Below are positions 56,390-64,000 of a stretch of DNA of 64,000 nucleotides, piece by piece. The stretch is from Cyrtodaria siliqua (taxonomy: Eukaryota; Mollusca; Bivalvia; Adapedonta; Hiatellidae). Every line of letters begins with the position of its first letter. The stretch's first letter is position 1. The DNA lies in assembly GCA_037043455.1 (NCBI GenBank), contig JAWPHD010005585.1, positions 1 to 64,000 on the forward strand. The letters are read 5' to 3'. Under the pieces are notes generated by a model. It was not told the origin of the DNA, made no database searches, and was given only the letters and a program-made list of their open reading frames with translations. Both the position numbers and the translations under genes were made by a program.

Positions 56390-59081
56390 GTACTTACTGA
56401 TATTAGATCCAGGAATTACTCCTACCCGTTGAATGACTCCGGGGATGGCAGTAGTTACTTACGGATATTTGATCTAGGAATTACTCCTACCCCTTGAATG
56501 ACATCGGAGATGGCAGTAGTTACTTACTGATATTAAATCAAGGTATCACTCCTACCCCTTGAATGACTGGGGATGGCAGTAGGTACTTACTGATATTAAA
56601 TTCAGGTATCACTCATACCACTTGAATGACTCCGGGGATGGCAGTAGTTACTGATTTAGATCCAGGAATTACTCCTTTCCTTTGAATGACTCTGGGGATG
56701 GCAGTAGTTACTTACTGATATTAAATTCAGGTATCACTCATACCGCTTGAATGACTCCGGGGATGGCAGTAGTTACTTACGGATATTTGATGCAGGAATT
56801 ACTCCTACCTCTTCAATGATCTGCGGATGACAGTAGTTACTTACTGATATTCGATCCAGCTATCACTCATACCCATGAATGACTCTGGGGATGGCAGTAG
56901 GTACTTACTGATATTCGATCCAGATATCACTCATACCCATGAATGACTCTGGGGATGGCAGTAGGTACTTACTGATATTCGATCCAGATATCACTCATAC
57001 CCATGAATGACTCTGGGGATGGCAGTAGGTACTTACTGATATTAGATCCAGTAATAACTCCTTTCCTTTGAATGACTCCGGGGATGGCAGTAGGTACTTA
57101 CTGATATTGGATCCAGGAATAACTCCTTTCCTTTGAATGACTCTGGGGATGGCAGTAGGCACTTACTGATATTCGATCCAGGTATCACTCATACCGCTTG
57201 AATGACTCTGGGGATGGCAGTAGTTACTTACTGATATTAAATTCAGGTATCACTCATACCGCTTGAATGACTCCGTGGATGGCAGTAGTTACTTACGGAT
57301 ATTTGATCCAGGAATTACTCCTACCTCTTCAATGATCTGCGGATGGCAGTAGTTACTTACTGATATTAGATCCAGGAATCAATCCTACCTCTTCAATAAC
57401 TCTGGGGATGGCAGTGGGTTCTTACTGATATTCGATCCAGATATCACTCATACCCATGAATGACTCTGGGGATGGCAGTAGTTACTTACTGATATTAAAT
57501 TCAGGTATCACTCATACCGCTTGAATGACTCCGGGGATGGCAGTAGTTACTTACGGATATTTGATCCAGGAATTAATCCTACCTCTTCAATGATCTGCGG
57601 ATGGCAGTAGTTACTTACTGATATTAGATCCAGGAATCAGTCCTACCTCTTCAATAACTCTGGGGATGGCAGTGGGTTCTTACTGATATTAAATTCAGGT
57701 ATCACTCATACCTTTTGAATGACTCCGGGGATGGCAGTAGTTACTGATATTAGATCCAGGAATCAGTCCTACCTCTTCAATAACTCTGGGGATGGCAGTG
57801 GGTTCTTACTGATATTAAATTCAGGTATCACTCATACCTCTTGAATGATTCTGGGGATGGCAGTAGTTACTGATTTAGAACCAGGAATTACTCCTTACCT
57901 TTGAACGACTCTGGGGATGGCAGTAGGTACTTACTGATATTCGATCCAGATATCACTCATACCCATGAATGACTCTGGGGATGGCAGTAGGACTTACTGA
58001 TATTCGATCCAGATATCACTCATACCCATTGAATGACTCTGGGGATGGCAGTAGGTACTTACTGATATTCGATCCGGATATCACTCATACCCTTGAATGA
58101 CTCTGGGGATGGCAGTAGTTACTTATTGATATTAGATCCAGGTATCACTCATACCGCTTGAATGAATCCGGGGATGGCAGTAGTTACTTACGGATATTTG
58201 ATCCAGGAATTACTCCTTCCTCTTCAATGATCTACGGATGGCAGTAGTTACTTACTGATCCAGAAAATTAGTCCTACCTCTTCAATAACTCTGGGGATGG
58301 CAGTAGGTTATTACTGATATTAAATTCAGGTATCACTCATACCTCTTGGATGACTCCTCTGGGGACGGCAGTAGTTACTGATATTAGATCCAGGAATTAC
58401 TCCTTTCCTTTGAACGACTCTGGGGATGGCAGTAGGCACTTACTGATATTAGATCCAGATATCACTCATACCCATGAATGACTCCGGGGATGGCAGTAGG
58501 TACTTACTGATATTCGATCCAGATATCACTCATACCCATGAATGACTCTGGGGATGGCAGTAGGCACTTACTGATATTCGATCCAGATATCACTCATACC
58601 CATGAATGACTCTGGGGATGGCAGTAGGACTTACTGATATTCGATCCAGCTATCACTCATACCCATGTACGACTCTGGGGATGGCAGTAGGACTTACTGA
58701 TATTCGATCCAGCTATCACTCATACCCATGAATGACTCTGGGGATGGCAGTAGGACTTACTGATATTCGATCCAGCTATCACTCATACCCATGAATGACT
58801 CTAGGGATGGCAGTAGGTACTTACTGATATTCGATCCAGATATCACTCATACCCATGAATGACTCTGGGGATGGCAGTAGGTACTTACTGATATTCGATC
58901 CAGATATCACTCATACCCATGAATGACTCTGGGGATGGCAGTAGGTACTTACTGATATTCGATCCAGATATCACTCATACCCACGAATGACTCTGGGGAT
59001 GGCAGTAGGTACTTACTGATATTAGATCCAGATATCACTCATACCCATTGAATGACTCGGGGGATGGCAACAGGTACTTAC
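56390..59081 (-). repeat. Donor-edge minisatellite next to linker exon L1
   Basis: About 40 tandem units of roughly 60-70 bp fill the intron between L1 and V1-A. Each unit matches the 3' end of exon L1 plus its donor: plus-strand acttactgatatt-(c/a)gatccag...gaatgactctggggatggcagtag corresponds to the exon text for PTAIPG..IPGSN followed by GTAAGTA. Most units therefore keep a consensus donor. Many carry a 1-nt deletion relative to the exon and have in-frame stops, so the array itself is not simply coding. Confidence 0.92.
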
Positions 59082-59213
59082 TGACATTGGATCCAGGAAT
59101 GACTCCAACCCCTTGAATGATTCCAGGGATGGCAGTAGGTACTGGGAATGGTGTTGGTGCAGGTGTTGGAGAGACATACGGGAACAGTCCTGGTGCATAC
59201 GTCAGTCCAGGAC
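59082..59213 (-). CDS. Linker exon L1 (end of Pro-rich region)
   Basis: This 132-nt exon has phase 1 at both ends. The acceptor is ATGTTAG and the donor is GTAAGTACC. It continues the PTPAPG pattern across the junction (PGLTYAPGLFP), then becomes less regular (SPTPAPTPFPVPTAIPG) and ends IIQGVGVIPGSNV. It joins the giant repeat exon to the first VWC half-exon. Its last 60 or so bases plus donor are the parent of the large minisatellite at 56390-59081. Reading through the true donor meets an in-frame stop after about 17 codons. Confidence 0.88.
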
Positions 59214-59629
59214 CTAACATTGAACACAATATAAATTATATTTTAAATCAAGGACCATCATATTTTTTGTTATATTGGTTTGCTTAAGTGAAGTTTTAGA
59301 TTTATCTGAATGTGTTTATTAGACTTTCAGAATTATAATCAATGAAGTCTTCTAATGCTCACAGAGATATGTATGATATGTGACCAAGGCCAACATTTAG
59401 CAATGTTTAAATTGTCTTATATATCTGTGACCCAGGGCTGTAATGCATCAGGAGCAAAATGATATGACAGGTTTTCTATCAATCTTATTTTTCACTATGG
59501 AAAATAATAAGTTGCTTTTTTAAAAAAAAAAGTTGTCATTACAGAAGTTATATTGAATCAAGTTCTGAGGAATAAAAGCATTGTTTAAAAAATTGAATTA
59601 GGAAATGTTTAAAAAATAAATAAAATTAC
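59214..59629 (-). other. Intron between giant repeat exon and L1, no features seen
   Basis: A 416-bp AT-rich intron with donor GTAATTT and acceptor AATGTTAG. No repeat or coding signal. It interrupts the PTPAPG repeat pattern cleanly (…IPTPG / PGLTYAPG…). Confidence 0.75.
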
Positions 59630-62600
59630 CCGGTGTTGGGATCATGTCTGGTGCATATGTGACTCCTGGGGCAGGTGTTGGTACCATGCCTGGAACCCAT
59701 GTTGGGAACATTCCTGGTGCATATGTTTGACCTGAAGCCGGAGTTGGGATTTTATTTGGTGCATAAGTGAATCCAGGAGCAGGTGTTGGTACCATGCCTG
59801 GAACATATGTTGGGTACATTCCTGGTGCATATGTCATACCTGGTGCTGGTGTTGGGAGCTTGTCTAGTGCATAGGTCACTCCTGGTGCTGGAGTTGGTAC
59901 CATGCCTGGAACATATGTTGGATACATTCCCGGAGCATAAGTTTGACCTGGAGCTGGTGTTGGGATCTTGTTTGGAGCAAAGGTCAATCCTGGGGCAGGA
60001 GTTGGTACCATTAGGCCTGGTATATATGTTGGATACAATCCTGGAGCATACGTTTGACCTGGAGCTGGTGTTGGTATCTCGTTTGGAGCAAAGGTCATTC
60101 CTGGTTGTGGCGTGGGTACCATACCTGGAACATATGTTGGGTACATTCCTGGTGCATATGTTTGACCTGGTGCTGGTGTTGGGATCTTGTTTGGTGCATA
60201 TGTAAATCCTGGCGCTGGTGTTGGTACCATTAGGCCTGGTATATATGTTGGGTACATTCCTGGGGCATATGTTTGACCTGGAGCTGGTGTTGGGATCTTG
60301 TTTGGAGCAAAGGTCAATCCAGGTGCTGGTGTTGGAACCATCCCTGGTACATAGGTTGGGAACATTCCAGGGGCATATGTTTGACCTGGTGCTGGTGTTG
60401 GGATCTTGTTAGGAGCATATGTAATTCCTGGTGCTGGTGTTGGTACCATGCCGGGAACATATGTTGGATAAAATCCTGGAGCATATGTTTGACCTGGAAC
60501 TGGTGTTGGGATCTTGTTAGGTGCATATGTCAATCCTGGTGCTGGTGTTGGTACCATGCCGGGTACCCATGTTGGGTATTGAAACGGAGCATATGTGGAT
60601 CCTACAGCAGGTGTGAAACCTGGTACCAACCATGGAGCAAAGGTTGCTCCTGGAGCTGGTGTAGGAACCATTCCTGGAACCCAAGTTGGGAATTTTCCTG
60701 GTGCATATGTGCTGCCTGGAGCTGGTGTTGGGACAAGATTTGGAGCATATGTCTGACCAGGTGAAGGTGTAGGTACCATTCCTGGATTCCATGGTGGGAA
60801 TGTTTGTCCTGGAGCTGGTGTTGGATATGGTCTTGGAGTTATTACTGGGAATTTTCCTGGAGCATAGGTCTGTCCTGGAGCAGGTGTTGGAATCAAATAT
60901 GGTGGGTATGTGTAACCTGGAGCTGGTGTAGCTACCATACCTGGTACGTATGTTGGGTACAAACCTGGAGCATATGTTTGACCTGGAGCTGGTGTTGGGA
61001 TCATATTTGGTGCATAAGTGAAACCTGGAGCTGGTGTTGGTACCATTCCTGGGACCCATGTTGGGAATTTGCCTGGAGCATAAGTACTACCTGGAGCTGG
61101 TGTTGGGATCTTGTTTGGTGCATAGGTCATTCCTGGTGCTGGAGTAGGTACCATGCCTGGAACATATGTTGGGTACAATCCTGGAGCATATGTTTGACCT
61201 GGGGCTGGTGTTGGTATCTTGTTTGGTGCATAGGTATATCCGGGAGCTGGTGTAGGCACCATTAGACCTGGTATATATGTTGGGAACAATCCTGGGGCGT
61301 ATGTTTGACCTGGAGCCGGTGTTGGGATCTTGTTTGGAGCAAAGGTCAATCCTGGTGCCGGTGTGGGTACCATACCAGGTACGTATGTTGGGAACATTCC
61401 TGGGGCGTATGTTTGACCTGGAGCCGGAGTTGGGATTTTATTTGGTGCAAAAGTGAATCCAGGAGCAGGCGTTGGTACCATGCCTGGAACATATGTTGGG
61501 TACATTCCTGGTGCATATGTCATACCTGGTGCTGGTGTTGGGAGTTTGTTTGGTGCATAGGTCACTCCTGGTGCTGGAGTTGGTACCATAAGGCCTGGTA
61601 TATATGTTGGGAACAATCCTGGGGCATATGTTTGACCTGAAGCTGGTGTTGGGATCTTGTTTGGAGCAAATGTCAACCCTGGTGCCGGTGTGGGTACCAT
61701 GCCAGGTACGTATGTTGGGAACATTCCTGGGGCATATGTTTGACCTGGAGCTGGAGTTGGGATTTTATTTGGTGCATAAGTGAATCCAGGAGCAGGCGTT
61801 GGTACCATGCCTGGAACATATGTTGGGTACATTCCTGGTGAATATGACATACCTGGTGCAGGTGTTGGGAGCTTGTTTGGTGCATAGGTCACTCCTGGTG
61901 CTGGAGTTGGTACCATAAGGCCTGGTATATATGTTGGGAACAATCCTGGGGCATATGTTTGACCTGGAGCCGGTGTTGGGATCTTGTTTGGAGCAAAAGT
62001 CAATCCTGGTGCCGGTGTGGGTACCATGCCAAGTACGTATGTTGGGAACATTCCTGGGGCATATGTTTGACCTGGTGCTGGTGTTGGGATTTTGTCTGGA
62101 GCATATGTTACTCCTGGTGCAGGTGTGGGTACCATGCCTGGAACATAGGTAGGGTACAATCCTGGGGCATATGTTTGACCTGCAGCTGGTGTTGGGATCT
62201 TGTTTGGAGCATAGGTTGATCCTGGTGCTGGAGTTGGTACCATTAGGCCTGGTATATATGTTGGAAACAATCCTGGGGCATATGTTTGACCTGGAGCTGG
62301 TGTTGGGATCTTGTTTGGTGCAAAGGTCATTCCTGGTGCTGGTGTTGGTGCCATACCGGGAACATATGTTGGAAAGAATCCTGGAGCATATGTTTGACCT
62401 GGTGATGGTGTTGGGATCTTGTTAGGTGCATATGTCAATCCTGGTGCTGGTGTTGGTACCATGCCAGGTACCCATGTTGGGTATTGAAATGGAGCATATG
62501 TGGATCCTACAGCAGGTGTGAAACCTGGTACCAACCATGGAGCAAAGGTTGCTCCTGGAGCTGGTGTAGGAACCATTCCTGGAACCCAAGTTGGGAATTT

Positions 62601-64000
62601 TCCTGGTGCATATGTGCTGCCTGGAGCTGGTGTTGGGACAAGATTTGGAGCATATGTCTGACCAGGTGCAGGTGTAGGTACCATTCCTGGATTCCATGGT
62701 GGGAATGTTTGTCCTGGAGCTGGTGTTGGATATGGGCTTGTAGTTATTACTGGGAATTTTCCTGGAGCATAAGTCTGTCCTGGAGCAGGTGTTGGAATCA
62801 AATATGGTGGGTATGTGTAACCTGGAGCTGGTGTAGGTACCATACCTGGTACGTATGTTGGGTACAAACCTGGAGCATATGTTTGACCTGGAGCTGGTGT
62901 TGGAATCATATTTGGTGCATATGTGACTCCTGGAGCAGGTGTAGGTACCATTCCTGGGACCCATGTTGGGAACTTTCCTGGAGCATAAGTACTACCTGGA
63001 GCTGGTGTTGGGATCTTGTTTGGTGCATAGGTCATTCCTGGTGCTGGAGTTGGTACCATGCCTGGAACAAATGTTGGGAACATTCCTGGGGCGTATGTTT
63101 GTCCTGGTGCTGGTGTTGGGATATTGTTTGGAGCGTATGTTACTCCTGGTGCAGGTGTGGGTATCATGCCTGGTACATATGTCGGGTACAATCCTGGAGC
63201 ATATGTTTGACCTGGTGCTGGTGTTGGGATTTTTCCTGGTGCATAGGTTATTCCTGGAGCTGGAGTTGGTACCATTAGACCTGGTATGTATGTTGGGAAC
63301 ATTCCTGGGGAATATGTTTGACCTGGTGCTGGTGTTGGGACCTTGTTTGGAGCAAATGTCCTTCCTGGTGCTGGTGTTGGTGCCATACCGGGAACATATG
63401 TTGGAAAGAATCCTGGAGCATATGTCTGACCTGGTGCTGGTGTTGGGATCTTGTTAGGTGCATATGTCACTCCCGGTGCTGGTGTTGGTACCATGCCAGG
63501 TACCCATGTTGGGTATTGAAATGGAGCATATGTGGATCCTACAGCTGGTGTGAAACCTGGTACCAACCATGGAGCAAAGGTTGCTCCTGGAACTGGTGTA
63601 GGAATCATTCCTGGAACCCAAGTTGGGAATTTTCCTGGTGCGTATGTGTTGCCTGGAGCTGGTGTTGGGACAAGATTTGGAGCATATGTCTGACCAGGTG
63701 CAGGTGTAGGTACCATTCCAGGATTCCATGGTGGGAATGTTTGTCCTGGAGCTGATGTTGGATATGGTCTTGGAGTTATTACTGGGAATTTTCCTGGAGC
63801 ATAGGTCTGTCCTGGAGCAGGTGTTGGAATCAAATATGGTGGGTATGTGTAACCTGGAGCTGGTGTAGGTACCATACCTGGTACGTATGTTGGGTACAAA
63901 CCTGGAGCATATGTCTGACCTGGAGCTGGTGTTGGGATCATATTTGGTGAATACGTGACTCCTGGAGCAGGTGTTGGTACCATTCCTGGGACCCATGTTG
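59630..64000 (-). CDS. Giant cysteine-free Pro/Thr/Tyr repeat exon (partial, 5' end outside window)
   Basis: An uninterrupted minus-strand frame of about 1,457 codons runs from the right window edge to a GT donor (GTAATT) after ...IPTPG, ending in phase 1. It is built from about 40 tandem units of roughly 36 residues (108 bp). Each unit has two half-motifs, PTPAPG-x-TYAPNKI and PTPAPGQTYAPG, followed by a spacer such as LYPTYVPGMV or YIPGLMV. A divergent block occurs three times (near 63800-63480, 62770-62450 and 60860-60540); it carries KFPVIT.., WNPG and GFTPAVGSTYAPFQYP. This makes a higher-order repeat with offsets of about 1.03 and 1.9 kb. There is no cysteine, roughly 30% proline, and about three tyrosines per unit. 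Low-complexity Pro/Thr/Tyr sequence suits an extended, possibly O-glycosylated or tyrosine-modified extracellular polymer (inference). Confidence 0.93.

Larger units (their letters stand above)
1..64000 (-). other. Multi-VWC, Pro/Thr-rich extracellular protein gene (partial at both ends)
   Basis: One minus-strand gene explains all the convincing coding sequence. Its exons, read from right to left, are a giant PTPAPG repeat exon, a linker, and sixteen VWC modules with four more linker exons. All introns inferred here have GT-AG ends and all phases agree (A exons 1 to 2, B exons 2 to 1, linkers 1 to 1). The VWC family (chordin, kielin/chordin-like, CCN, collagen and mucin proteins) is extracellular and disulphide-bonded; some members bind BMP/TGF-beta ligands. 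The long proline-rich parts resemble mucin-like or structural spacers. No signal peptide, membrane segment or stop codon lies in the window. The 5' end is beyond position 64000 and the 3' end before position 1. A matrix, mucus, byssus or shell role is inference. Confidence 0.9.

Noticed and set aside
59783..63755. Plus-strand frames rich in W/C/S or L/V/E opposite the giant exon
   Set aside because: These are antisense shadows of the PTPAPG repeat; the minus frame continues the gene with correct splice phase.

Overview
This is eukaryotic, intron-rich animal DNA, most probably from a bivalve mollusc (my guess is a heterodont clam or mussel). The evidence is: phase-consistent GT-AG introns; tRNA-derived SINEs; a retrocopy with a poly(A) tail; and several 'pearl'-like elements, a type known from bivalves, with about 160-bp internal tandem repeats, an ACGG-type microsatellite and a hairpin end finishing in CTAAAAA. 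I see no bacterial genes, operons or RNA genes.

I recognise one host gene. It lies on the minus strand, spans the whole window and runs off both ends, so its start codon, signal peptide and stop are not visible. I resolve 37 exons. Transcription begins (from the right edge) in a giant repetitive exon (59630 to at least 64000), which encodes about 1,457 residues of cysteine-free Pro/Thr/Tyr-rich repeat (PTPAPG-x-TYAP). A linker exon follows, then 16 von Willebrand factor type C (VWC) modules, V1 to V16. Each module is normally split over two exons. The A exon (about 115 nt) carries cysteines 1-5. The B exon carries cysteines 6-10 plus a Pro/Thr-rich linker of variable length. A exons start in phase 1 and end in phase 2; B exons start in phase 2 and end in phase 1. 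Each A+B pair, and each of the five linker exons, is therefore a symmetric 1-1 cassette that can be duplicated or lost without a frameshift. One exon (31221-31493) fuses the B half of V7 to the A half of V8. The product is inferred to be a large secreted extracellular-matrix, mucin-like or adhesive/shell-type protein; I do not recognise a named orthologue.

The introns are filled with repeats of two kinds. (1) Minisatellites touch an exon edge in at least a dozen introns. In about nine places the repeat unit contains a copy of the neighbouring splice site plus the first or last codons of the exon, giving rows of decoy acceptors (9992-11850, 27428-28030, 31994-33190, 4569-4930, 20294-20515) or decoy donors (56390-59081, 26680-27272, 19790-20181, 36810-37100). 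This is the most unusual feature of the window. (2) Mobile elements: seven pearl-like elements, a THAP-encoding Kolobok-like DNA transposon (about 48588-50987), two other elements with terminal inverted repeats (21319-23616 and 51365-54829), several SINEs, a retrocopy with an 18-bp target duplication, and a 147-bp palindrome. Several sit inside minisatellites, so intact neighbouring units show the pre-insertion site.

Exon boundaries were placed from splice consensus, phase continuity and the conserved VWC cysteine pattern. Copy numbers of minisatellites are approximate counts by eye.
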